This document shows positions 33,561-46,638 of a DNA stretch of 64,000 nucleotides, in pieces. Position numbers and translations under genes: made by a program. Source of the DNA: Notospermus geniculatus (taxonomy: Eukaryota > Nemertea > Pilidiophora > Heteronemertea > Lineidae). The notes under the pieces are model-generated. The model saw nothing but the letters and a program-made list of their open reading frames with translations, did not search any database and was not told the DNA's origin. The stretch spans positions 248,157-312,156 of the forward strand of contig NMRB01000154.1 of the NCBI GenBank assembly GCA_002633025.1. The letters are read 5' to 3'. Position 1 is the first letter of the stretch. Each line of letters opens with the position of its first letter.

Positions 33561-36400
33561 TAAAAGTTATAAGATCGAAAAAAGTATGAAAATCGGTAAA
33601 ATTTCGAACTTGGCGGTAGAATCTATTGTCAGGAGAGAAATCTTACCTTCATATTTCATCCTGTCAAACGTGACCCCATTTATAACGCGGCGAGCAATTA
33701 GGGCGCCATAATTTCGTTATTTTTCATTCCTTGTCAACGTGAGCCTAATGACGACACACAAATCATACTCCTTCAGAGCCTTCACCGGCACAATAAAAAA
33801 TAGTCATTAGTATTAATCTGTTGTATCTTACTGCCCGGTTGTTGAATTTATAACCATTCTGCGATAGGTATTGCCACAGTAGACACGAATTTAACCTCAG
33901 CTGCGTGATATCTTAAAATCCATCTGGAGTACATTAATTAGGTACACACAGGCGCGTGTGTATTGCCTACTTGTCACTTGGACATGTACACGTAACTACA
34001 ACTCCTCGGCGAAAAGTTGGAAAAAGCACAGGTATGTTGACTACAGTTTTAATATTCTGTTTCATTTCGGCGGCACTTGAAAGACTTGATGCCTTCAATC
34101 ACATTCTTACGATAAAATACCAACGAAAATAACCCAATTGTCCATTCGGATGATTTTCGTCTTTTTGGCTGGACAAATTCGCGGGGACAAAGAGTGGGAT
34201 GTGCACCACAAACTCGATTTGCTTCTCACAATTGCTCAGTTAACGCCTGTATAACGGCTCGGATCCTTACAAAACGGTTTCATTTAATTAAAGTAAAGAA
34301 CACATTCAGCCTGGGCTCCACTACGAGGGTATTACACCGTATGAAATATGTTAATTTTCTCTGATTCATCCCTTTGAAGTCTGTGCGTCGACGCATCTTT
34401 GTCGGTCGGAGCGTTTTTTCGCATCGCGTTAAAACCGTGGACATTCAGCGTAATAGTCAGTTTTAAAAACAGCGTCCACACACCGTACTAAGTAATCCGG
34501 CTTTAATCGTAATTTTACATAAACTATTTCAACATTATGACTCTAAAATCCTAAATATTATAAGACCCATCACAATTGTCAACTTCGTCTCCCTGGAGAC
34601 CCACTGTTTTGCAACTTAAATTGAATCGCCGACGGGGTAGAAAGCTTCCGCCTATGGCATAGAGGGAAGCAAATTTCTGAGGCCATAATTTATTTGCCGT
34701 CGAGAAATGAAATGAAGTTTGGTTTTCATTCATGGTTGACCGTTGGGAATAACTGTTTCGCTTCCCGTCATAACGTCCGTTCTATATTATGCCGTATTAA
34801 TAATGTTCTCAATATAAAACACCTGGTGCCAAATATCGAGTGAAAGACAGCATGACGAACAACCAAATGACTTTTAAGGAAATTGGAATAATTTTGTGGA
34901 AATTGAAATTATTTCGTCCATGGATTTCCGTTTTGTTATTTGCTGAACACTAGACATAAACAAATGTGAAGATTTATGAGATTGTATAAGGCGAAATGAA
35001 AAGGAGATTGGTGATTCGAAAGTAAATCAAGATTTTCATTGAAATTTTCATCACCAATAAATCAGCAACTGTAGCTCTATAATATCTGAAAAGAAGAAAC
35101 AATGTGCATCTGAAAACCAGGCCTATATCCATAATTTTTTCGATTCAATTTAATTATCTAACTCTGTTGCCATCCCAGCTTCAACTTCAATGTCACATTT
35201 AATAGTTATTTCAATGCAAACCATCACATCTAAATCAAAATTTGGCAGGGTACACGTAACCTTTTCTTAGTGTATTACATGTAATTTATCAATTTCTAGC
35301 AAAATAATAAATTGGCACCAGATTTGAAAACTTGACTTCTTTGCACATATTTTGGACCCACTTTCCTGACAAATTTTCTGAAGGTCCAAGACCAATAAGG
35401 CTCTATGACTCATAAGTACTCCGGGTAATGATCCAGAATACACATTTTAGGGAGAAAAGCAAAATCCAGAATAACTGGCACCCCGAAACCTGAATCGTCC
35501 ATTTCTTCGCTTCGATTTTACATCCAGCAAATTTAGGACATATACATTTTGCTCAGGTTCGTCAGACACGTAGCCAGTTTAAATTTTCTGAAAACTTCGA
35601 AGTGAGACGGATTTTGGCAACCAATTTATGGCCTAACAGTACCTTAATTTAAAGGTATCACATCGTGTGTCACTGATAGATTTATACTTGGCTCACTTTA
35701 TCGTTTTTCTGATCAGCTCTTGTTTTTGATGAATCCTCCTTCGGCAGCCATAAACTAAAGTTGGGGCATCTCGCATACCTTCGCTCACTATCACGCGCCC
35801 CCAGCTTTAGCCTGACCTTTATCATGATCGCTAAGCAATTCCATTTGATAGCAGACGACTAGGCGAGACAGGGCCATAAATTAGCCGACTAAAAAGGAAC
35901 TAATATAAAGGAGATTTTCTTGTGTTATCGGCTGTATCACTGTACACAAAGATAAACGGGATGTCTTCTGCTGGAGCAAGCTAGAGAAGGTACTATCCTT
36001 GGGCCAATTGCCGAAATTGGGCCTGATCTTATCTTAAATGCGGTTTAACTCAATCTGACCCGAAAGGATATGTCAAAGGACCGTCAACAATGACACAAAC
36101 GTCATGTTGTGCAATAACCCGACTGAATTCGTAATAAAACATTGAAGGCCGCAAGTGAACGCAACGGGGTGTAATATGTGCAGATAATTTGTTTTGTGGA
36201 GAAACTCGTTACGAAAAACCTTTTTGTGGGGCCGAATGCGTTCATTGCGTTTAATTTTGTGATGAATACTTAAATGAAAACATCCTTAGAATTGATAAAC
36301 CCGATGTATTGTCTTTTGGTAAATTTGGTAGATGAAAACAGTTTTGTTTAGCAATTTAAGTAGTAAAGCTGCCCCAGGGTACGGGTTATAACGACTCCAG
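33561..36400. other. Repeat-poor Hox2 5' flank
   Basis: No gene, SINE or foldback was recognised over 2.8 kb upstream of Hox2. A short CTCGGCGAAAAGTTGG region near 34005 and several TAAT/AATTA motifs are scattered. Confidence 0.35.
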
Positions 36401-36786
36401 TATTGGTGAGGTTTCGCAAATCTAACGAAATGCGAAATTCAGCTTCATTTCCAGGACCTAATGTATTTCTGGAGATGGTTGGTACCACAAATGTCCCTGC
36501 TGCAGGTGCATCTTTCATGTCTTTTAACATATCATGTAAGACCGAGAGAGTTATGGTGCGTCTTGAATTTTTTAATTTCCACTTCGTAGATACGAAGTCG
36601 ATTCGAAAGATAATTTTCAATATAGTATAATATACATTTGTACACTGTAACTCTATCGGTCTAACGTCATACGCTAAAAGACGCTCTTACAGCACGCGAT
36701 GTCCTGAAATACATTACGTCAGGGAAATGAAGTCCAATTTTGTATTTATACTTCGTGTTTCGTCAGGTTTGCGAAACCTCACTAAT
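36401..36786. mobile_element. Foldback GAGGTTTCGCAAATCTGACG family, copy 3
   Basis: Full-length palindromic copy upstream of Hox2 exon 1, with termini TTGGTGAGGTTTCGCAAATC and the inverse ending CACTAAT. It shares TTGGTACCACAAATGTCCC and CTAAAAGACGCTCTTACAGC with the other copies. Confidence 0.85.
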
Positions 36787-37842
36787 TTCGTCTTGTTTCT
36801 GTAGCGAAAAACGAGGTGAAACGTTTCATTCAACTGGGCCTTCTAGATTTTCGATCTATGGATTTATGGTGTAGGTAGCCATTGGAAAGGTCGTCCTTGC
36901 TCTCGGAAAATATTGGAGTAGATTCTGCCAAATTCAGAGAACTAAATCTATTATTTGCTTGCAGGATTTTAGTTCGAGCACAATTCTTGACCACTCCACT
37001 TTTACAGATTACGCACCCGACATCTCTTGAAATTGTCGCTATGACAGTCATATCACTTTGAGTCAACATCATAATATCGACATATAGTTCAGTTTATCTT
37101 ATTGCTTTTCACACCTGAAGGGACCATATAATGTTGATTGTATTTACAGAATGAAATCGTCATTGTAATAATGCGATTGCTGGATGGATGGTCGTCCAGG
37201 CGATTTACTGACCAGCAACATCAAATATTACAAATCACTGCATTGAATAGGTTTATACCTTGTTTATTGACAGTTTAATGTTGCATGGAGGGGTTTATCG
37301 CCTGGTAATAGTGACATTACGTGCAATAACTTTTACAAGGTAACTACCACGAATAATGGTTTTATTGCTCCGGATACGTGAATCCAGAATTGCATATTAA
37401 CAAAAATAGATATTTTTGATATTTTAATATCAATTATCAATTTATCAATTACCAGTTTATTAATATGTTTAAAAACATATTTTGGCGTAAATTTTCGATT
37501 CCTTCATGCATGACACGAATTGATCACTTTACATATTTTACACAAACTTGAAATAAACCTATATTTTGGGAGGTTACGCCAGTTGCTTAGACCACAATCA
37601 AGTAAAATTTCACTGCAGAGTCATCATTATAAATCAGCGGAATGAGTTGCATTTTCACCTAGATGACTCAGCCCGAAACTTAGAGCTGGTAAATTCCTCC
37701 CATGGCTCGAATCCTATGCAAAGGCATGAAAGGTGGGAGGAATGTACAAGCGTGTAGGCCTAGACCTACACAGAAGTAAACCTTTCTGCATTCGAGATGC
37801 TAGGTATACATTATAATTTGACTTCACGTATTCTCAATGCTA
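36787..37842. other. Gene-free flank
   Basis: No coding sequence was recognised. An AT-rich run (about 37400-37460) contains ATTTTAATATCAATTATCAA and TTTATTAATATG. Confidence 0.35.
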
Positions 37843-37993
37843 TTAGGGAGTTTCAGAAATCAAACGCTAAACGTTAACTTTATGACAACGTTATTTTTTG
37901 TACCGAAAATGCAATATATAATCTTGTGAATTCGTAGTATGGAAAATAAAGTTGTCGTAAAGTTAACGTTTATCGTTTCTTAAACACCGTATT
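37843..37993. mobile_element. Foldback TCGAAATCAAACGATAAAC family, copy 2
   Basis: This diverged copy of about 150 bp keeps the inner arms (AAATCAAACGCTAAACGTTAA and inverse), the TTATTTTTTGTACCGAAAATG core and GTTGTCGTAAAGTTAACG. Confidence 0.72.
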
Positions 37994-38119
37994 AATTGCA
38001 TTTAATATGAAGTAGACTAGGAACCACAAGAAACAGCCATGGGTTCACTGCTTTGCTGGGGTAAAGAGAATGTAGAAACATTATTATGGGCCTATTTGAT
38101 ACGTATTCTTTTTACCCAA

Positions 38120-38272
38120 GGGCCCGGTTGCACCAGTCATACTTAAGGTCGACTTGGTGCTCAAGCTAACCGCAAGGTCGTTCTCAACCTCAAATTGTAA
38201 TGGCAAATCATTAGCACATAGTTGAGGTCAACCTCAAACTTAACTTTGAGCATAGCTGGTGCAACCGGGCCA
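38120..38272. repeat. Foldback GGCCCGGTTGCACCAG, copy 1
   Basis: A 153-bp palindrome: GGGCCCGGTTGCACCAGTC on the left and CTGGTGCAACCGGGCC on the right, with CTCAACCTCAAATTGTAATGG inside. It is the full-length member of the pair. Confidence 0.8.
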
Positions 38273-39817
38273 AAATGTCAGTACACTTCTATTACGTTTA
38301 TACTTTGAATTTAATAATAAATTGAGTTTCAGAATCCCCTTTCCCTCACCCCTTTCATCTAGAAAGCATATCCCTCTGTGAGTAGAGACAAAATACTTAT
38401 TTACCAACACCGGTGCCCCTTTTAATCCCAGCTTAATTTTCTAATAGATCCATGAAGTTCCCTAACGGCTTCACAGTGTATCTTTTGGGAAAGACCTATT
38501 GACATGTCTGGGATGAATATTGATATCGTGCACCACAAATCTCATGGGAGACAATACAAATGAAGGGTGATGGCACATGTACGTCTATATGACCCACGCC
38601 TTCTGATATTTGGTATTGAACAGAAAGATTCCGAAATCGATATGTCTGTTTCTGTCTTGTCGCTGATGAAGCCTGTTCGGTGAAGATAACGCCAGTATTT
38701 GTATATTATTACATACATCTGTGACAATGATGTAAGGTCTTAGGGCTTGCCATATTTGTTGGGGTCTTTAACATCCCTACATACTCCTCTGTCGGTCTGT
38801 AACGAAGAGGCATGTAGAGTATATATACCGCGTACTTGAACCCCCCAGAGTTTATCTGTGGGGGCATCTCAAGTCTAATGTGTATGAGAACAATCCTCAA
38901 ACAATTGGTGAATTGAAGGCAGCAATCACAGCAAAAATCACGGAAATCCCCAAGGAGGAAAGTGTGCCTTCAATGCCGAGGACGCCATTTGGAGCACATT
39001 TTGGAAAGAACATAAAAATTCTCTGCAATCTGACTCAGATAGCTAAAACTCTGTGAAATGATCATCATAGACTGAAGTTTAAGTCTACCAAATTTGAAAT
39101 TTGATGGACCTATGTAGGATTAATTAACATTTTTATTTATGGGGTCGTTTTTTTGGGGGGGGGTCACCCTGTATAAACCAACACTTACTAGGCATGCTTG
39201 GTGTTCAGTATAGTCCAAGTTACCAACTTCTTTTTTGTAGCATTCTGAGAAACTTAGGCCATTTACGGTCCCTACAACTCCCTACTAAATGCAAAATGCC
39301 AATGCGGGGGTAGGGCCATTTGCGGCGGCCCTGTTTCAGTCTGGAATAACATGTATAACCCTTACCAAAGCCTATTACCGGTGGCGATGGCTGATGAGCA
39401 GAGGCTACTCTGATGAAAATGCAAGGGATATTCAACCTGTGCGTTGGGAGTTTATTGAATTAAGATTCAATTTTGAAAAGCAAGTCTGTGTAATTTCCTG
39501 ACGTTTGAAACTGTGTAAATCTACAAGCAGTTGCCATGCATTTTCAACGTTCACAGTACAAGCCGCAGTCATGCTAGTGTACATCGTTGCATACATATAC
39601 AAGAATGTGTTGCCTAGCTATGCGTCACGAAAAGCAGGTTGTTTTTCCTACATCGTACAACCTATATCCCTTGGGAATGATGTCGTCTAGAAACACTCAA
39701 AGATATTGGTAAGAAGTATCCATCAACATTTGCCAATTCTCTGCAGAATTGAGCAATATTGATACAAAGGACACAGGATGCCTTCCATCGTTCTGAATAG
39801 GTTGTGTGTTATGGGAA
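38273..39817. other. Gene-free flank
   Basis: No coding sequence was recognised. A G homopolymer followed by TCACCCTGTATAAAC at about 39155 resembles the end of a CAGGGTG-type foldback (see 44500) without its partner. Confidence 0.35.
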
Positions 39818-40090
39818 TCATGAAATTGTTTTGGAAAAACGTGAAATCCCGTTGTCACGCCGCTCCCGGATCAGATATTCCACCTTAAGTGCACGATATT
39901 CGATGTTGAATCCCGTGTCGCGTGGATAATGCCCCGATCCAATGAACACAAACATGTTCCCTGTGCACTCTAAGTCAACGTTACGTAACTTCGCCATCCG
40001 GGACGCCATTGTTCCGAGGCAGGTGGCCCGTCGCGTCGGGTAGACAGAAAGTCAAGTGGTTTTTTGAACTCTCTGTCGGAGCCGCCATTT
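39818..40090 (-). other. Candidate small coding exon with CpG-rich start
   Basis: On the minus strand a 63-residue frame (40009-39818) starts MASRMAKLRNVDLECTGNMF from a good start context (AACAATGG) and ends SRFSKTIS. About 80 bp further upstream a second ATG (near 40090) opens a different frame beginning MAAPTES. The region is CpG-rich and has GCCGCCATTTTG, a YY1-type motif common at promoters. I recognise no family. It may be a real first exon, a retro-copied promoter/5' end, or chance. Confidence 0.25.
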
Positions 40091-40149
40091 TGATCTCGAC
40101 CGCGAGTTAGTCCAAGACAGTGTCCTCTCCAAATGCCACTATCCGTGTC

Positions 40150-42262
40150 TAGAAGATTCTAAAGGTAACGAAATATTAAAATCTAATAAATTCTTCTTAC
40201 AATCTCCATGACAAAAGTGGAGAACATTTAGGTTAGTTTACGCTACACAAGGACACGGTGTCTGAACTCGCTAATGTTGGCCACAGTAGGCACGGTACTA
40301 CAGAATTAGGCTACGTACAAGGAGCTGGCGAGATTTATCACAATTTAATTGATAGACAATCGAGTTTGGGTCATATATCATCAGATTCCCCGCTGCCTTG
40401 CTCGGCCCCTTGCTATTAGCGCCTATCTATTGAACCAACAAAAAGGGAGCAGGCAGCGGTGACCCTTTGAAGTGTGTGAAGGAGGTATGGGCAACTGTTC
40501 CGCAGACAATGCTGCCTGGCCTGAGGCCAGAGCTCAGTTTCAACACCACTGTTCAGGCTCTTCCGCAAAATTTTCTGTCATTCTGCTTCAAGTATTGAGG
40601 TCAAAAAGCCACTGGTGATAGCGAAAAAGTCAGAATTTGCCTCCAGGGATGAAAACTGGAAATCTAAAGGATCCTTGGTAGCGATGACTCAAAGGTACCG
40701 CTGGATAAAAGCTTGGCTACGTTATTATGTGGTTCGCAATCACCTGTGACAATTGCTGTCAACGTATCACTCCTCTCCTTTTCTTCATCATTTTTATGCG
40801 AGCAAAACGATTGTAAGTGGCAAGTAAACGTTCTGATCAGATGCAAAATGTATCAGTTCAGAGTCGAACCATTGCCTGGCCACAGTGATGCGAGTTGTGG
40901 CTGTATTTTACGATTTTGTTGCTCGGTTTAACAAGTGACAATGCCTGTCACCTTATCATTTGTAGCTTTTTATCAGTGTTCTTTTTCTGGAAGTAAAATT
41001 GTTGTAAATACCGAGTAGGCTTGTGGAAATAAGGCAATGTGTAGTCATAATGTATTGGAAATGGTAATTAGATGCAATTGCATCTATAACAGTTGGTTTA
41101 CGTTCAGAAAGCCGCTGTTGGTGTATCTTGTCACCTGACCTAGTTTGGGTGGGGTGGCAGTTTCAAACGAAATTCTGGTTGTTTGGATGGATTTCGTAAC
41201 CTTTACCTAAAAATTGCACTCATAATATTTCATTTTAGTTGACAACTCGTCAAATGAGAAGCTACCGTAATATCAGAAACGACCACAAACAGCACCAAGA
41301 TGACACAATTCTATGCACAATGCACAGGGTATCCTGACCAGTAGAATCAGTCTTGACACCGAGTCCCCTGACATGCCATCGGTACGTCAGTAACACCTCG
41401 CGTGACAACAACCGTCTTGAAGCAAAAAGAAATGTAGTGTATAGTATGCAGCGTACATTTCGATGCCACGACACGTTAACCCTTGCATCATGGCAAACTC
41501 CTTGAATGGCATCATGGCGCCGTGCCACTATTGCGCCATAACTGAATTTGAGATAAAACAGTTTGGGGCGAGGTTACGAAGGGTGCATGCAATTCCGATA
41601 GGCCCCAGGCCAACTACTGAAATACATCATCCAGGCCTGAACCAAAACCTTCCATTTTTACGTGGAACGGGTTAATGTCCCCTAATCTTCCCCTTCATTG
41701 CCTCCGTTTTCTATTTCTAAGCGTCTGCACTTTGAAATACATACAGCATTGAACCACGAATTGCATTGTTTTGTTCGAATCACGCATTATTACATAAGTA
41801 TATGGTTGAAATAATTGGAGTACAGCCTGAAGCCAGAACCAGTGCCTTGGGGCACTTGCAATGGGTGGATCTTTGGGATTAGTCTTGTACGAGTCGGACA
41901 TGTCGGAAGAGGACACGTTAGTTGATTCACCTAATCCTTTAATCTCAAAATATCTGGACATGATGGAGGCAACTGTCCCCCAGAACCAACCAAAAAACGT
42001 GATTTTCATGCGGATTTTAGGCAAAAAACGGCAAAAAAGGTCTTCTGCCCCCCAGAGAGGCCTTTGCCCCCACGCCCCAGGACCAAAAAGTTAAATATTA
42101 AGGCCCTGTGGACCTCGTGTTAAATTGGGACGAAGTAGGCCACTTGAGGGAATGAGGTACGACATTAAAATGTCTTTATTTCCATGTTTTATACTGACCA
42201 AGAGATCTGATGATCATAAAACACGGAACGACACATTTGAGAGGCGGAACGACGCTCTCTTA
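40150..42262. other. Gene-free flank
   Basis: No coding sequence was recognised. A short hairpin (CCGCTGCCTTGCTC / GAGCAGGCAGCGG) lies at about 40390-40461. At about 42015-42104 is a half copy of the GGTCTTCTGCCCCCC/TTAAATA foldback found complete at 42898. Confidence 0.35.
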
Positions 42263-42495
42263 AGCCTGGGTCACAAATGCCACCGGGCGCCGTACGATTT
42301 TCCCCACCCAGCGGCTTGCTGTGGATTTTTGAGACTGAAACTCAGATCTAAGCTGAATTATGCCGAAATCGCCTCAATGGATAAGCGGAAATTAAACTAG
42401 ATCAAACTGGGCACCGTAGAAATTGGCCAAAATTTCTGTTTTTACTCGCCGTACGGTCGCCGTACGGGCCCCGGAGTGGATATGTGACCTAGGCT
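42263..42495. mobile_element. TTA-target foldback AGCCTGGGTCACAAATGCC
   Basis: A 233-bp element with TTA at 42260-42262 and 42496-42498; ends AGCCTGGGTCACAAATGCC and inverse. The arms contain GCCGTACG boxes. A 3-bp TTA target fits PIF/Harbinger-type (Tourist-like) MITEs. Confidence 0.72.
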
Positions 42496-42721
42496 TTAGA
42501 CACCTTCACCCCACCTTGCGGTTGCTGCCGAAATTATCTTCACGATCTCTAGTATCAATCATGTTTAGGAAGTATTCTCCAAATTAGTTCCTTTCAAGTG
42601 TAACGAACCCATGCAAGTTTGACATGTTTGATTGCACTACGTGCTCTACATTGAGGACTAGATGGGCCTGCTCCAACTGCTTCGCTGGCATTCCACTATA
42701 CCACGTTCAAACCCCAGGGCC

Positions 42722-42888
42722 TTTTTCAAGTGGAACTTTACAATCTGAAACTCTAGAAAATACTTTTCTTTTCTAGAGTTTCAGATTGTAAAGTTCCACT
42801 TGAAAACGACCCCGGTTGGGGTCGAAAATTCGTGAATTCTGGAGATTGACTTCTTGCTTATTATCATTTTGTGTGTCAATTTTGTATC
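42722..42888 (+). mobile_element. Hammerhead-like retroelement fragment, copy 4
   Basis: A 167-bp insertion with perfect 16-bp direct repeats TTCAAACCCCAGGGCC (42706-42721 and 42889-42904). It keeps ACCCCGGTTGGGGTCGAAAA and the tail ATCATTTTGTGTGTCAATTT but lacks CTGAGGA. A separate 30-bp hairpin forms its left half. Confidence 0.85.
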
Positions 42889-42897
42889 TTCAAACCC

Positions 42898-43004
42898 CAG
42901 GGCCGTATTTAAAGGGGGGGGGGGAGGGGGGCAGNAAAAACGACAAAAAAGGTCTTCTCCCCGCCCGCCCCCCCCCCCGGACCAAAAAGTTAAATACGGG
43001 CCTG
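42898..43004. repeat. Foldback AGGGCCGTATTTAA with G/C homopolymer arms
   Basis: AGGGCCGTATTTAAAGGGGGG on the left faces CCCCCGGACCAAAAAGTTAAATACGGGCCT on the right (long G and C runs). One N lies in the left arm. Its left end forms part of the target duplication of the retroelement fragment at 42722, so it was there first. Confidence 0.65.
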
Positions 43005-43375
43005 AACCCTCCAGCAATACTGACCCCAGATCTTCCCCCGTGGACAAATATCAATATCCTGAGCCTGCTCGTCATTGTGATTCATGGCATGCTCTGATAA
43101 TGCTGCAGAGATGTTGAGAATAAGCCAGAAAATCTTGCCAATATTGACAAGGATCAGTGATTCAACTTCTGATGAACGAAAGAATCCTTTATTCCATTGC
43201 AGACATATGGAGCTACCAAGGAGGATTTCGTTCGTAATTCTTCAAAGGGACAGAAGGATCTCAAAATCGATTATGGGCGGGACCCCCGCCCCCCGTCACC
43301 TGTGTTGGCCTCAGGTTCTGCTATTCAGTGCAAGGGCCAGTCATGGTCCTTGGTCACAACGAAGTTTGGGTGTTA

Positions 43376-43526
43376 AGCCGCCCATACACGTTCAATATTA
43401 TTGCACAATATGAGGACCAAAATGGGCAATGTTGTTGCCAATCTTTCTTCCACCCATCACGCCAGAACCACATGTCCCTATTTGGGCCCCATATTATGCA
43501 ATAATATTGATCGTGTATGGCCCGCT
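43376..43526. mobile_element. TTA-target foldback AGCCGCCCATACACG, copy 1
   Basis: A 151-bp element flanked by TTA (43373-43375 and 43527-43529). The ends are AGCCGCCCATACACG and its inverse, and the arms include CAATATTATTGCACAATATG. A Harbinger-like MITE. Confidence 0.82.
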
Positions 43527-43577
43527 TTAGATACATGTACACGGCCCCGTTCATTTCACATCACTCTGTGATTACTA

Positions 43578-43730
43578 AAGCGGTTTTTCCACGGTACAAT
43601 ATTATTGCACAATATGGGGCCCAAAATGGGTGTCATGTGCTTCTGGCATAATGGATGGGAGAAAGATTGGCAATAATATTGCCCATTTTGATCCTCATAT
43701 TGCGCAATATTGCACGTGGATAGGCCGCTT
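43578..43730. mobile_element. Foldback AGCCGCCCATACACG family, copy 2
   Basis: A diverged 153-bp copy, AAGCGG at one end and CCGCTT at the other, flanked by TA. It keeps the TACAATATTATTGCACAATA core and the AGAAAGATTGGCAATAATAT block. Confidence 0.75.
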
Positions 43731-44499
43731 TACATTAGTCTGAAAACCTGAGTGATCGAATTGATGTCATGTGACAAATGCATGTTCAATGTAATGCATT
43801 CTAAAATTGACAGGCCATAAGACCTAAGTGATCCTTCGTCATAATATGCCATATTGTTGTTCCGGCAAACAGGAAGACTTGCTTGAAGCTGTTTTGTTTC
43901 AGATGCACTATATTGGTATCCCCTGACAGTCAACTCACCAAGTGCTTCAACTTACTACGTGTTAAAAACCTCGCGTGATGCAACCCATTATCTCCAACAA
44001 ACTGTTTTATTCTTCAAACATTGAACTTTCAGCTATGATGGATTAGACGGGGGATACGGAATGAACAACAACTTCGTGACTAAATTTGCGAAAAATGGAA
44101 CTTTTTCGCCAAAGTGTTGCAAGTTCAAGGGGGAAAACAAAAAGCAATGATGAAATGGGTCGCTAGGGGAGGTTGTTGATGTATAAGAGAAAACCATAAA
44201 AGGTACAGCGATACTTTTCTCAGAGATAAAGTTGTTTCCACTGGGAAACAGACTTCACTCTACAGTTTTGAGTGCTTTCGATCTCTCGGTAACTTATCGC
44301 TTATCAATAAACTCTGACGGGTGAAAAATCAGGGATTTGCCAATGTTAACACATAAACGTTGTAAAACGTCAAAATACGAACGATACACACGCAGTGTTG
44401 TGTTTAGTATTGGCGATGAAGTTGCCGCTGAAAGCGACGCTCAAAAGGAACAACCCTTGGTCTGAGATTATTCATGCAACAGGGATTATTTGGCCTATA

Positions 44500-45040
44500 C
44501 AGGGTGCCCCCCCCCAAAAAAAACTCAACTTCCACTCAACTAGCACCCATATAATTGGTACGGATGGATGGCGAATCATCTCAGAAGCAAAATGAGACCA
44601 AATTTGTCCGATTCGGTTCAGTTTTTTTGATTCTAGAGCCATTTTTGTAAGGCAAAGTCAGCACGTCCCATTGCATGACTTGCCAATCAATTCCTCGCAC
44701 TGATTGTGATGAATAAACAAAGAGTGAGGTGGGCCATAACTGCACCCCGTAATAGTCACCTACACACTTTTACTTCACCACCATTCGTTAGCACTTAGAA
44801 CCCTTTTACCTGACCTGATGTAATTTGCCATTCAAAACGACGTCACAGTTTTAATCCCCTATTATCAACTGGGCCTGACTTTGCCTCACAAAAATGGCTC
44901 TAGAATCACAACTACTGAACCGAATCGGACAATCTTGGTCTCATTTTGCTCCTAAGAAAATTCCTCATCCATTTGTACCAATGATGTAGGTGGAAGTTTA
45001 GTGGAAGTATGCGGTTGCGTATATTTTTTGGGCCACCCTG
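44500..45040. repeat. Foldback CAGGGTG, about 541 bp
   Basis: It begins CAGGGTGCCCCCCCCC and ends GGGCCACCCTG. The arms carry GAACCGAATCGGACAA, CTAGAGCCATTTTTGT and GCAAAATGAGACCAA mirrored across a 200-bp middle. No clear target duplication was found. Confidence 0.72.
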
Positions 45041-45436
45041 CATATAGCAGGCCTTGTGCGCTGCAGTCCCTCTGTGATACGCAGGAGCAGGAGTGGTTAA
45101 AGTAACAGCCACTCTGTACTACAGTGTATTTGGTAATGCAAGATGCAGGTATTACGTCAGTTGATCCCCCCCCCCCCTTTCTCTTCCGTAACGACGGACA
45201 TCCTTATTAAGGAAATATCGGATGGATAATTGGCTCCATCTATCAATCATACCGCGTTTGATTGACAGGTGTGTGGCATATATTAAGAGACTGGATTAAT
45301 GAAAAATATCATTGCATGCACTTAGTAGATGACATATTAAAGTTCCTATTCTCTTCCGTTTTGTAATATCAAGACCATCACGTTCATGTTCGAATCCTTC
45401 TTGATTTTTTTGCAATGACGTCTTTGGCATTTCTGG

Positions 45437-45665
45437 TAAAAATCAAAAAGTCAATTTCCAGAACTTAGCCAATTTTCGACCCCAACCGGGGTCTTCCTCA
45501 GGCACTTTTCAGTTGGAGAGACTGAAAAGTGCCTGGGGAGTGTCTCTCCAACTGAAAAGTGCCTGAGGAAGACCCCGGTTGGGGTCGAAAATTCGCTAAG
45601 TTCTGGAAGTTGACTTTTTGATTTTTAACACCTTGTGTGTCAATTTTTGTGCTTTCTTCTTTGGA
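45437..45665 (+). mobile_element. Hammerhead-like foldback retroelement fragment, copy 5
   Basis: A 229-bp insertion with perfect 14-bp direct repeats TTTGGCATTTCTGG (45423-45436 and 45666-45679). It has inverted arms, a CTGAGGA block at 45563-45569 with GAAA at 45587-45590, and the tail TTGTGTGTCAATTTTTGTGC. It lies in tandem unit 1 and was copied with it. Confidence 0.86.
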
Positions 45666-46408
45666 TTTGGCATTTCTGGCGTATTCATTGTTTCCACGAC
45701 GTAAAACATGGTTCTGTTCGGTTGCGCGTTTTGCCCCCGGCTTTGCGTCATAGGACTACGTCAACAATGCATTTTGCCCCCGGTTTTGCGTCATGATGGC
45801 GACGTCAGCAATAATGGCCGACATTGTTGAAGTTACGTCGCGGACACGATGAATAACTTATTCCCAATAGCCTTCAGCGCTCAGCAGAAATATATCGAAA
45901 GGAAATTGCTCCGAGTTGTTACCATTGCCTTATTTCCTTTTGGTAACTGGACTATAGGTTATTATTCTGAATAATTGGCACCAACACGCATGTCGAAATA
46001 CAGTAAGCAGTCTGTTGAATGGCGTTGTCATCAAATACGTTTCTCATCAGTCCACCATGTTAAGGATTCAGCGCCGGATCCAGGATTCACGGAAAGGGGG
46101 GGGGGGCGTATAGCTCGACAGAGTGAAGCCCAAACGGGNTTCTCTTCCGTAACGACGGACATCCTTATTAAGGAAATATCGGATGGATAATTGGCTCCAT
46201 CTATCAATCATACCGCGTTTGATTGACAGGTATGTGGCATATATTAAGAGACTGGATTAATGAAAAATATCATTGCATGCACTTAGTAGATGACTATTAA
46301 AGTTCCTATTCTCTTCGTTTTGTAATATCAAGACCATCACGTTCATGGTCATGATACACGAGCAAATCCTTCTTGATTTTTTTGCAATGACGTCTTTGGC
46401 ATTTCTGG

Positions 46409-46638
46409 TAAAAATCAAAAAGTCAACTTCCAGAACTTAGCGAATTTTCGACCCCAACCGGGGTCTTCCTCAGGCACTTTTCAGTTGGAGAGACTGAAAA
46501 GTGCTTGAGGAGTGTGTCTCCAACTGAAAAGTGCCTGAGGAAGACCCCGGTTGGGGTCGACAATTCGCTAAGTTCTGGAAGTTGACTTTTTGATTTTTAC
46601 CACCCTTGTGTGTCAATTTTTGTGCTTTCTTCTTTGGA
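46409..46638 (+). mobile_element. Hammerhead-like foldback retroelement fragment, copy 6
   Basis: This is the tandem-duplicated counterpart of the 45.4-kb copy, with the same TTTGGCATTTCTGG direct repeats (46395-46408 and 46639-46652). GAAA of the core has changed to GACA. It is not an independent insertion. Confidence 0.85.

Noticed and set aside
45840-46140. Promoter called from TGACGTCA-like motifs in both tandem units
   Set aside because: The motifs are part of duplicated, G/C-rich repeat sequence, and no transcript or frame follows them.
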